From: Furcasterigmium furcatum
Taxonomy: Eukaryota; Ascomycota; Sordariomycetes; Glomerellales; Plectosphaerellaceae
Reading direction: 5' to 3'
Assembly: GCA_001599815.1 (NCBI GenBank)
Contig: BCIA01000006.1
Coordinates: 5,073,139-5,137,138, forward strand
DNA length: 64,000 nucleotides
How positions within the stretch are numbered: the stretch's first letter is position 1; every line of letters starts with the position of its first letter. The notes under the pieces were generated by a model. That model was not told the origin of the DNA and did no database searches. It saw only the letters and a program-made list of their open reading frames with translations. Position numbers and translations under genes: made by a program. Positions 54,282-64,000 of the stretch are shown in pieces.

Positions 54282-57200
54282 GCGACCCTGTCGGGCTTCC
54301 CTATCCGGTAACAGGGAGCGAAGCGTTCTTGCGCTACCCGTCTCCTGACATTCTGTCCAGGTACCGCGTTTTTGTCTAAACAGGGTTGTTGTGCCGTGTA
54401 CCTAGAATTCGAATTCGTCTCGGCTACGGGCGTGGCTGGGAGCTGCGCCGTAGCCTGCAAGATGCTCAATGGGGACGCACTCGGCGGACGCTCGACGATA
54501 TTGGAAAAGAGCAAGTTTCCCAGTCGACAACGTGGTCGTCCCATGTGAGCCTTACACAGCTGCAGCTCGTACCAGTGTGGTGTAACCACCCAAGAGGAGG
54601 CCGGCGGGCTGAGCAGTAGAGGGCATGGGATCCCAGTAGATCGGTTCACAAGTATAGTTGCTCGAGACTCTCGGAACAACAATATAGGCTCATTTGTCCT
54701 TGTCAGGGATGCTCTCAAACACGCGACCGCCGCCGAGTTGACTGACGGTTGCACTTTTGCCCGGTCACTTTGGCCACAGCCCCTGTGGGTGGCCGGCCTC
54801 CTGTAGGCAGACAAGCGGGCGAGGAGCCAGCGCATCAGACATGACACGGCCGTCCAATGTCATGTCTCTCTGTTCAACCATCAGTCCGGTGTTGGTGCTT
54901 CGCGTACGCCACGCTGGTCTTCGTACCATGCATATCCTTGTGGGCATGAAAGTCGGTGGTCGGGCGGATCCAAAGGCTGGGATTCGACCGAGATAGTGAG
55001 CGAAGTCCTTGGGTGCATGCCAGATTTGCTTTTTCGTTTGCTGGGGGAAATGTGCTCTCCAGTCCTCACGACTCTTGTGTGACTGGGCGAAGCATCCACT
55101 GGATGCCACGAGGCCACCCTGATGCCGAGGCATGGCCGGACCGAGTTGGGCGAGTCGCCCGGATGCTTGCTGTTGTGCTGGATATTCTATTGTTGCAAGC
55201 GCCACATGGAAGGCCTGCAGGTAGGCGCGCGCGATTGGTGGATGGGTTGCGGGATCAATGAGAGACCTCCGATCTTGTATCTGAGGATAATTGACGCCGC
55301 GGAGCTCTCGATGCATAGTCCACGCGCGCGCCTCGAGATATTGAGTACAAGTGACATCTGTGGGGACGTGTTGGCAGATTCCGGATATCCATCCTTCGCA
55401 GATCTGCGCTTCCTGGATCAATCCAACGTCGGCATGCCGAGTCCCAAGGGGGTGTAAGGCGAATGCGCCCCCTCAAACTTGTTGTGATCAGCTCAATCGT
55501 TGCCAGGAAACCAGAAAACAACTCCAGCGTATCGCGCGGGTGAAGAATGGCCAATTCTCGACCTCGCCAATCTCTCTCAACCGCTGCCCTGAATAATAGA
55601 TCCAGAGGCTAGAGATGGATTCGATGACAGACGCCGCATCGGAGTATTCCGAGCAGATCCACCGCGGCGCAACCAGGGGGTGAAGGAAGGACGGGCTCGC
55701 CAGCCTCTGTTCCGCCGAGGTCACGGAGGGTGAGCGGGAGCAGGGACTTGCATTCGCCCTCCCGCCGACTTTCGACGCGGAGCCGGCCTTCTTCTTCACC
55801 CACCGCTCTTCGGTACTCAGGCGGGCTCATGCAGGAGGTCGAATACGGAAGTGATGATGACGTTGAGCCACCGGCAGCCCAGGATGAAGGAAGTAGGAGG
55901 AGGAATTGGATTGCGTTTGTCTGAGCAGTCATCAAATAGTCGCCTTCCTGGAGGTATATTTGACGTTGCTCGTCCGGCTCGCTCCGAGCGGAATACTCCA
56001 GCGTCACTGGCGAAGTCGACAACAGCACGATCGGGTGCACGGCTCGGTGGTCGGAGCCGAAGCTGAGGGGGAGGCGTCGTGAGCAGAAGTCGGGATCCCT
56101 TGTCCACCAAGGAGGGGTTTGAGGGAAATGGAAAGCCCCGTCGAGAGGACTCCTCAGTGGGATGCAGCAGTTGTTCAGTAGGCTGGGAAAGAGCAGTCCA
56201 AGATGGGTCATCCCAAGTGGAGGAGGTCGTCGAGAGAGGAAGGTACCTCCCCGGTACTTCCTTCTTCCAAGTCAAGTCATGTATCCTGTCTCCTCTGTGG
56301 GCCTTGGAGCAATTGTCGCTTCACTTCTTCCTGCCTACCTATCCGCAAGAGGCGACTACTTGCGTGCCAACTTGTATGTCCTCTTCGAGTTGTTCATACT
56401 TCCATCCTCAGGGTCAGGCTTGGAGGCTGAGCCCGTCCATCTCGGCAGCTTCAGACGACACCCTTGACGGGCCGGCGCCACCGCAGAGCATCTTGCGCAG
56501 TCCCGGTGCGGCGGTTCAGCAGTCAACTCCCGTCCACACGGTCATCCATGCCCAACCAAGCTTTGGCGTGTCTCGCGATGGAAGCAAATCAACTCGAGGA
56601 GACATGAGCGACATTGCCCCGTGGGCCCAGCGATCACCGATACGTCCAAGGGTCAACTGACCACCTGGGGCCTCTGTCCTCTCATAGGGTCTGATGTTCG
56701 GGCGGGACTTGGTTGTCAAAATCAAAATCGCATCCCAAGCACCAGAGGAGCAAGCCGATTGGAACACGGACTCTGTTCCAGAAAGCTTCGAATTGTCGAA
56801 TCAGAGCCACGCGCTGCAATGCCAGGCGTGCGTTAGTCTAGTAGCGCCACCGAGAGCACACGCAAGACACGCACCGACAAGCATCAGGCGACTTGGGGGT
56901 CCCCCCTTTTCCGCCCTCGTCCTCCCCACCATCAGCACAAGAGCTCTCTCACAGTGAGGTCTCATCTGGGGTGGCACCAAGCCCTCTGGCGCTGATACTA
57001 CTCCGGCGACAAGATCGATGACAGCCGGAGCCGACGACTCCAGGAGAAGGCGACTGCTCTCATCGCGTGCCCGAGTCAGACCAGCACCGATCCAAGCACT
57101 GACTGTCTTGGGCGGCTCGCCACTCTCGAGGTCGACTGGCGGCACAACAAGTCGAGCTAGTCCTCCTACGTCCGCTGTGCCATTCTAGCATTGGCCTCTT

Positions 57201-59369
57201 TCTTTGCCTCACAATATCCGGCAAGCAGTGCCAACTCATCATTGCATGAGCAAGAGGGCGCGAACATCTGCGCTTGGCGCTGGCTGCCTCGTCCGCACCT
57301 CGTCCAAGGCGGCCGAGTTGTTTTGGCTTCGGCCACTCATCGCGGCCCCCGACCTCCTCCCTCCCCGGGTCCCAGGCTCGTGTCCTTGTGGTTCATCACC
57401 CTCACTCTCTCGCCGTCGACTGTCCCTCCCTTGAGGCCTGGTGGTTCGTCTTGGCACCCCATGGCGATGGCCACCCCGCTCGCTCACAAAGCAGACCCTG
57501 GTCCAGCCACTCACTGTTCATGCATGTCAATTTTCTGCTCCTCTCAGATACGCCCTTCTCACCGACCTTTGCTATCGGCTTTGGCCCGAGCCACTTGTTG
57601 CGCTTCTTGACCCTCAGGTACCGCCAGACCCTGCCGGCAAGCGCTGGTACCTTGTCTGCTCCCCTCGATATGCCCATCACCGGGCAGAACGTTGCTGGCC
57701 TGGGATATAAGCGCTGCTTCTATCCTGGGCCGACGACCCGTGGGCGGCAGTGTGACGGGCGAAATTAGACCCCGGGGCACGTCTGCGTATCGCTGGTCTT
57801 CCTGAGGACATCGCAACAGTAAGTACATACCAACACCAGGACAACGTGCCACGCCGACGTGGCCGGCCCAGAATGATCGGTGCGTTTCTACCATCCTTAC
57901 CGTCGGGTCGCCGAATGTGGCCGCAGAAGACTGGACCCCATGAACCGTTTCACCCACCGCACCCTGGAGTGGCTTTGTACCTCGACATGCACCTACATGA
58001 CGCAGATTACCTCTAGTTACATGTCCCCGCGGCACCATGACAGGTGGCCATGCAGGTGGTTTTATTATTGTTACTTCTGCGGTCCGTCCTGGCCTCGAGT
58101 CCATAGCACCTAGCTCCAAAGGACGTGGGCTGCTTGGTAATTTCTGCTGCATTGGTGGCCGCTAATAGCCCAGAGATCTCGGTGTCCCAATTCTCTGGCT
58201 GCTTCCAATGCCTCCGTGTGGCCGCTTCTCAATCCCCTCTCCAGGGAACGAGGGCCGTCTGTGGTCAACATTGTCTCGAGCGGACCAGGGGGGTTCAACG
58301 CAAGCGCGTCGAGTCTCTGGAGGTCACTGTCAGGAAACACTCCGACTGCAGGTTAGGACCTGGGGTCCTTATTATTGATTGTCCAAGAAGATTGGCCCGA
58401 GTTTCGCCACCTCGTCCAGGCCCGGCTCTGCATTGGTCTCCTTGCTCGCTTGCTCGCTCGCGCGTCGCCGCCGTGCTGAGGACCCCTCATCGTCAGCAGC
58501 GGCGGCGGAGGCGAGCAGGGAATTTTGGGGTTCGGTTCCCGTGTTCGAAGGAGTCCACCCTGTCGAAGGAGGAGTGCAAGCAAGAAAGTTCATGCCGGCG
58601 GTAGAACCAGCCGCGGCACCGCATGTGGTCGCCCAAGAGTTGGCCCCCCTCCGAAACTTATCAGAGAGATCTTCGCCTGGATCATGGATGGTGCGTTTCC
58701 CCCCATGTGTTGTGGTGGAGTTGCCTAGTCGCCAGCGGTTCCATCAACTGGCGACGAGACGGCCAACACATCAGGATGGGTCACACTCTTTGAGAGCCGC
58801 ATCGCTTCTTGCATCTCCCTTGCGAAGACCCCGTTCATCTTCTCCCGCTGGCGTTTCCGTCATTTCCTCTTGCGTCTCAAGTCGATTTCGCGCTCCCCTC
58901 GCTCTCCGGCCCCGCACACAACAACACCGTCCGTCTCGCCCTGCAATAAAGCACACATGTCTCGCCGTTGATGGTCCGGATTTCCTGCATCCCAAGAACC
59001 CCGAGCTACGTAGCTTGAACTGCCAGCACTACCACCCACACCCACACAACCTCAACACCTTTTTCAGCCCTTGTGTCGGTTTTTCTCTTCCCTCCATTGC
59101 CTTTCGTGGGACAGACCCTCTTCCTCCATACCCCTTCATCCGTTGCTGCCTTATGCCTTCTTCTTCAGCAGCCTGAGCCATCTCGCCTCACATTGGGCTC
59201 GACTGCATCGGACGGCAACCGGATCCTGCTTCCGTGTCTCTCTATCCGGCGGGCCTCTTGCTTCGTTGGTCGGTTGTTACTCGTTTCTCTATACAACCCA
59301 GCCCGCCTCCCGCCTCGTTTCGCGTACGGCCACTTGCACCTAAACCGCCATTGAAACACGGAAGTCACC
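54282..59369. other. 5.1-kb intergenic region
   Basis: No gene was recognised. Frames up to 265 codons (58379-59176 plus) look like promoter or leader translated by chance: pyrimidine-rich, with no motif. The part from 58700 is strongly CT-rich and likely the promoter and leader of the dsRBD gene. No mobile-element remnant was seen. Confidence 0.4.
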
Positions 59370-60097
59370 ATGGGCGGTTTCTACATGCAATACCTGGAGA
59401 GTGAGTACCTCTTGAAATTCCCGGGCTATCTAAAAGCCCAACTGTGAGCCCCTGTTCGGCACTTGCGTGGGGCGAAGAGATATGGCTGGCTCCTGGCACC
59501 TACCCATACATGCACCTGGTCTTCGTGGATCATTGTCAGCCTTACCTCGGACACGAGGCGACAGGCCCACCTGTCGACAAAGCATATCGGCAGTGCAGAA
59601 CGTCAGGCACAGATGCAGGGTTCTCTGCATCATGCGTTGGAGGGGATGGATGGGCTTGCCACGCGATCCAGGGTGGAGGAGCCGTGTGTGTCGTTCAAAT
59701 TGTCTGCTTGCTTGTGAGATCAGAGGCTAACGCACCATCCGATCTAGGCCTGTGCCGCCGCCGAGGGTGGACGGATCCCATGTACGAGTGTTACCGCGAT
59801 CGCAGCGGGTACACGTGCTTGGTCCTCGTCAACGGCCGCGAGTACCAGACGGACCTCTCGTACGAATCGGATTCGCTAGCGCAGGAGAACGCTGCCATGA
59901 GGGCGTTCATGGTATGCCGCAACTTCTCCGTCAACGGCGGCATGCTCGCCCGCAACGGCATCGTTCAGGGGTTGCCGGCCACTGAGGCGCCTAGGCGCAC
60001 CACCAAGAAGTCTCGCCATGCGCACTCTGGCCACCACCGGGAGAGCCGTCGATCGGGCCACCACTCCAGCAGCAGCTCGACCGCTTCTTTCGAGTGA
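59370..60097 (+). CDS. Small stand-alone dsRNA-binding-domain protein
   Basis: The model is join(59370..59400, 59748..60097), 126 aa. The 347-nt intron has a GTGAGT donor, a GGCTAACG branch site and a TAG acceptor. Joining the exons gives YLESLCRRRGWTDPMYEC in one run, which is the first helix of a dsRBD. Then come the three strands (SGYTCLVLVNGREYQT) and the second helix (LAQENAAMRAFMVCRNF), with the Ala pattern of the fold. The domain fills residues 7-70. The remaining tail is rich in basic residues, His and Ser (KKSRHAHSGHHRESRRSGHHSSSS) and likely adds RNA affinity. No RNase III, deaminase or helicase domain is attached. The role is inferred: dsRNA binding, perhaps as partner of a silencing enzyme. 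An additional small exon inside the long intron is possible. Confidence 0.75.
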
Positions 60098-63089
60098 TCG
60101 ACAAGCCACCGATGGATCGCCCACAGCTCAGGGTGCTCCGCCCTGGGCAGGCACCATACATTCGGGGTGGGACTTCATTGCCTTGATCAAAGATCCGAAC
60201 ACCGCAATGGCGCTACGGCTATAAAATGTGGTTGAAACGCTTCACAGCATTCCTGGAGGGGTATACCCACGATGAATAGGGCCAATCTGCATGGCAAACG
60301 AGGGGGAAGAGACAAGAAGAGCAAAGGGACTGCGGCGACCCTGCCATTCCACGGCCGATACTCCGCTACGACATTTACGACTTACGACTCTAGATATGAT
60401 TTCTTTTCAGCTCTGGTTTTCCACATCATTTCGGGCTTGGGCGGAGGTTCTGCTTTTATCAACATTGCGCTTGCGATCTGTTTTCTTTCCCCACACGACG
60501 AGATTGGACGGCCTGCTGCGTTTTCTGCGTTCTCAGTATCCATGAAGATTCAACGGCACCAAGAGCCCTGCATACTCTGCTGCTGGGATATCAACAGAAC
60601 CAGCTCACGGCTTTGCGGCGGATTGCGGTGTCTGCTTTCTCCGGCGCCCATCTAGGGCAACTCTGATGGGCCGCACACCCACGTCTCGTGCTTGAGCGGC
60701 CCACGCGGCACGAGTTGTGGGGGCTGGGCATGTTTCCAAGATGCGACTATGCCAGCAATGCAAGGAACGAGGTAATAGCGAAGCGACCATACTGGGAGGC
60801 TAGATGTCTTGCTTGTTTCCTATCTTTTGCCAAAATTACCCTGGGCGGACAGAATCGTTTTATTCTTGGGCTTGCGAAAATCGGGACTGGCCACTTCTTT
60901 GAGAGCGTCACGTCTGTGCAGAGGACGGAACATGAACATGAGGGGGGCGAGCATCTTGCATCGGGAGCTGCATCTGCCTGGGCTTGACATGGCTTGAGTA
61001 CTGCCACTCGCCGGGCAAAAATTGGCAGCGGGGACGGGAGATTATGCCACGGCTGGAGGCCTGGCAGTCGTTCTGAGGAAGTGGATGGAGGCACCTTTTC
61101 TTTTTATATCGCATCTTGCTGCGTACCTGGTACGCCTATGACCTAACGACTAATGATAAAGACACCATGTCCGGGACAACCAATATGGATCTACCTACCA
61201 AACTCGACGGCTTCAATGCATGAAAGTGAAAAGCCGACTAACTAGGGCCACGGTGTGTGAGGTCGGGAGCGTCCAAGTCGAGCCGATGGCCCCTGGATAT
61301 GCGAGTGATGAGATGCCAGTCACGTTGGGATGATGTGTGATTGATGGGCGATCCCGATCTGTAGCGGGGCGGAAGAAAACGTGGGGAAGACTGCATATGG
61401 AAGGGTGGGCTGCTAAAATTGGAAGCCTGCCAGAGGGAAAATGGACGGGGTGAATGTACGTAGAAGCTTGTTGTTCGTGGATGGGAAACGGATCACCCAT
61501 TCTGGGTGCCAAGATATGGAACCGGTGAGTTAGTGAGTGAGTAGTAAGGAATCCGGCGGGTGGAATGCATTGAGGATTGCTGGCCGTTGGCAGAGGTTAG
61601 GCCTCCCGTCCGTCGGTCCGCAGTTGACAAAGGGATATCAAGGGCCGGTTGGAATGGATCAGCATCAATAGCCTACCGATGCGTGTCGTGGACGGGCCGT
61701 GTTGAGGTGAGACAGCGACGACCAGGGTTGGGTCTAAGCACGTCTCGTACGTCGGTCCTTTGCTGACATGTGCTACGGGCTGTGCTGCCGTGTACAGTAC
61801 GCCTCCTCATATTGCCTGGATGAAGATGGGGTGGAAGGACGAACGCGGCGTTGAGATGAGGATCCGGGAGACGGGGATCATGGGAATCCGAGGAGTCCCG
61901 GCGGATGTTCAGATCGACAGACCAACAAGATGTCCCGGACCACCTGCCACATATCAGATAACGGGCTGGGCTCCACGTCACAAGCTCCGCAGTGCTATCC
62001 CCGGGTCGCCAAGTAGGTAGCCCATGAAGCATCCTGGATCTCGATGCTAGAGGCCTTGGACAGTGTCAGCATCTGTCGAGTTCCAGTGTCTGTGCAGACA
62101 AATCGTCAATGCGGCAGGTCCACCTCTGTTCCTGGGAGGGCTGGTGGGCCTTCATTCCATGGAGAACAATGCAGAACGCGGCGAATTTGTCTTGAATCTC
62201 ACGATGGAGGCACATGGAGGGTGGTATGACCCCACGGAACCGGCGGTGTTCCCCGCCCGCCCTTGTGATGATGCCGCCATGAAGCTTACCCCATGAAGTG
62301 CTCGGCGTGTTCGAGACCGGCTTCTGGGCAGAGCTGATGTCAGGGGCCCGCCGACGGGTGATGGCGCACCACACCACCATCTTCTCTTGCCTGAGGCGCA
62401 GGAGGCACGAGCTCTCTGAATTTCGCTGGGAAAAGGGGTGATGCAATTGGCATGCATTCACGAGCCACAGAGCCTCAGAGCTGGAACCCGGATGCAGCCA
62501 ATCGTGTTGCCGGAGGGGCCCCGTGACGGGAGACCGGGCCCAATCACAGGGGGCCCTCCCCGGACTCGTCCAGCCAGATGGTGGTTGCAGAACCCGCTAT
62601 TGCCGTATTCACATCCCCTGTGGCCAGGGCTGCCCCTAACTCACCAGGCAATTGCCCCTAATAAAGGCGACGGGGTCAGTGAAGCCAGGGATGCCCCACT
62701 TGCCCACCCTCGTCCCGCCTGCAGCCGAACGCTACTAGTCCAGTACAGTACAGGCAAGCCCAGGCCTGCCTCGAGAGCTGTCGTGTCATTTCTCGACGTG
62801 CCTGCCTCTCGTCCACTACCAACTCTCCCGCTTCGACCTTGACCTTCCAGGTTCCTCCTCCTTGCCCAACTCTCGCGACCGTCCTCCACCTCTTACCAAG
62901 TGATACCCTTCGTTTTATTTTCCCTGGCAGCACTACCGCTCTCCTCTCTTTGAGCTTCTCGGGAAAACGCTCAAGTTTCGCTTTATAGCAATTACCTCCA
63001 CCGCGCGCAAACCCCTGGACAGACACGCAGCTGTCCACCTCTCATCACTCGCTTCCTACCACTACACAAGGCCTTGATCAACCGCCACA
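60098..63089. other. 3-kb intergenic region
   Basis: No gene was recognised between the dsRBD gene and the GDP-mannose pyrophosphorylase gene. The last 300 nt are CT-rich and contain TTTATAG about 105 nt above the ATG, a possible TATA or leader element. Frames are short and featureless. Confidence 0.4.
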
Positions 63090-64000
63090 ATGAAGGGTGA
63101 GCTTTGCTCCCGATCACCCAATGTGCACAAATCAAGGTGCAGCCATGCTAACGAGCACATCCAGCCATCATCCTCGTCGGTGGCTTCGGCACCAGGCTTC
63201 GCCCTCTTGTAAGGACAACCGCCCCCTCTTCCCCTGAAGTGGCACCATAGACCAAGAGCTGTGCATTTTAGCTGTATATGATCTGGACACATGTTGACTT
63301 GTGCCGAATACAGACCCTCACTCTTCCCAAGCCCCTCGTCGAGTTCGGAAACAAGCCCATGATCCTCCACCAGATTGAGGCCCTCGCTGCCGCTGGCGTG
63401 ACGGATGTCGTCCTCGCCGTCAACTACCGCCCCGAGATTATGGAGAAGCATCTCGCCGAGGTGCGCAACCCCCAAGACCCCTGACAATTGTTTTGTAGTC
63501 CTCCCTTCCTCACACTCAATACGCGCAGTACGAGAAGCGCTTCGGCATCACGATCACCTTCTCCATCGAGTCCGAGCCCCTTGATACCGCCGGCCCCCTG
63601 AAGCTGGCCGAGAAGATCCTCGCAAAAGACGACACCCCCTTCTTCGTCCTCAACTCCGATGTCATCTGCGAGTACCCCTTCCAGCAGCTCGCCGATTTCC
63701 ACAAGTCTCACGGCGAGGAGGGCACCATTGTTGTCACCAAGGTCGAGGAGCCCTCCAAGTACGGTGTCGTCGTCCACAAGCCCGGCCACCCCTCCCGCAT
63801 CGACCGATTCGTCGAGAAGCCCGTCGAGTTCGTTGGCAACCGCATTAACGCCGGCATGTATATCCTGAACGTGTCCGTTCTCGACCGCATCGAGCTCCGC
63901 CCCACCTCCATCGAGCAGGAGACCTTCCCCGCCATTGTCCGCGACGGCCAGCTGCACAGCTTCGACCTCGACGGCTTCTGGATGGACGTCGGCCAGCCTA
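63090..64000 (+). CDS. MPG1: GDP-mannose pyrophosphorylase (mannose-1-P guanylyltransferase), 3' partial
   Basis: The enzyme makes GDP-mannose for protein glycosylation, GPI anchors and cell-wall mannan in the cytosol. The visible exons are 63090..63096, 63165..63208, 63314..63460 and 63529..64000, and the gene runs off the window. The first exon codes only Met-Lys plus one base. The nucleotide-binding signature GGFGTRLRPLT is split after RPL by intron 2 (105 nt). TLTLPKPLVEFGNKPMILHQIEAL follows. Exon 4 gives PFFVLNSDVICEYPF (metal and substrate site), KYGVVV, FVEKPVEFVGNRINAGMYI and DGFWMDVGQP, all as in the eukaryotic enzyme. Introns of 68, 105 and 68 nt all have standard borders. About 225 residues are visible of roughly 364 expected. 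Confidence 0.97.

Noticed and set aside
58379..59176. 265-codon frame on the plus strand
   Set aside because: It lies in the CT-rich promoter and leader of the dsRBD gene; Ser/Pro/Arg runs reflect pyrimidine-rich DNA.
1..64000. CRISPR arrays, phage or insertion-sequence genes, transposases and reverse transcriptases
   Set aside because: None were seen. Spliceosomal introns and gene content show a fungal nuclear region without recognisable mobile elements.

Overview
The window is nuclear DNA of a filamentous ascomycete (Pezizomycotina, most likely a Sordariomycete). The signs are GC-rich coding sequence, short spliceosomal introns (mostly 50-75 nt, with GTANGT/GTGAGT donors and CTAAC/CTGAC branch sites), an RGG-rich Argonaute, an HP1 protein, Zn(II)2Cys6 factors and secreted glycoside hydrolases. 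There are no operons. I support 21 protein-coding genes (one cut by the right edge), three intron-containing tRNA-Ser genes and one tRNA-like remnant. Ns at positions 4-15 suggest a gap or scaffold edge at the left end.

Layout. 0-5.4 kb: tRNA-Ser(AGA), the SSU-processome factor UTP14 (+) and, convergent with it, a vacuolar Ca2+/H+ exchanger (-). 5.4-8.9 kb: no gene seen. 8.9-17.7 kb: a run of minus-strand genes: a GH81 endo-1,3-beta-glucanase, the telomere-capping factor STN1, a 2H phosphoesterase, tRNA-Ser(CGA), tRNA-Ser(AGA) and a DNAJC9-like J protein. 18.1-26.1 kb: a Rib2-like deaminase, an Argonaute with an intact catalytic tetrad, and a 14-TM-type MFS transporter, all on plus. 26.3-36.1 kb: an OB-fold protein (-), an alpha/beta hydrolase ending in a peroxisomal-type tripeptide (+), a Cys-rich tail-hydrophobic protein (+), HP1 (+), a 50-residue one-helix membrane protein (+) and a BRAP2-type RING/UBP protein (-). 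36.8-42.8 kb: tetra-ubiquitin (-) and a Zn(II)2Cys6 factor (-). 47.5-54.3 kb: a tRNA-like remnant, a GH106-type secreted glycosidase (-) and the farnesyltransferase beta subunit (+). 54.3-64 kb: mostly non-coding, with a 126-residue stand-alone dsRNA-binding protein (+) and, at the edge, GDP-mannose pyrophosphorylase (+).

Most genes are housekeeping genes with unrelated roles. Two themes recur: RNA and chromatin silencing (Argonaute, HP1, dsRBD protein), and telomere or single-strand DNA protection (STN1, OB-fold protein). Whether either grouping is functional cannot be judged from one window.

The most unusual signals are: (1) three tRNA-Ser genes that share a hairpin with an invariant stem and a variable loop between the tRNA and its T-run; (2) two copies of an 11-residue motif in the STN1 tail, identical in protein but different at seven of eleven codons; (3) a lysine-rich insertion beside the first catalytic Asp of Argonaute; (4) the small dsRBD protein with an unusually long first intron; (5) the 50-residue membrane protein. 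Exon borders were set by hand from splice signals, reading frame and family conservation.
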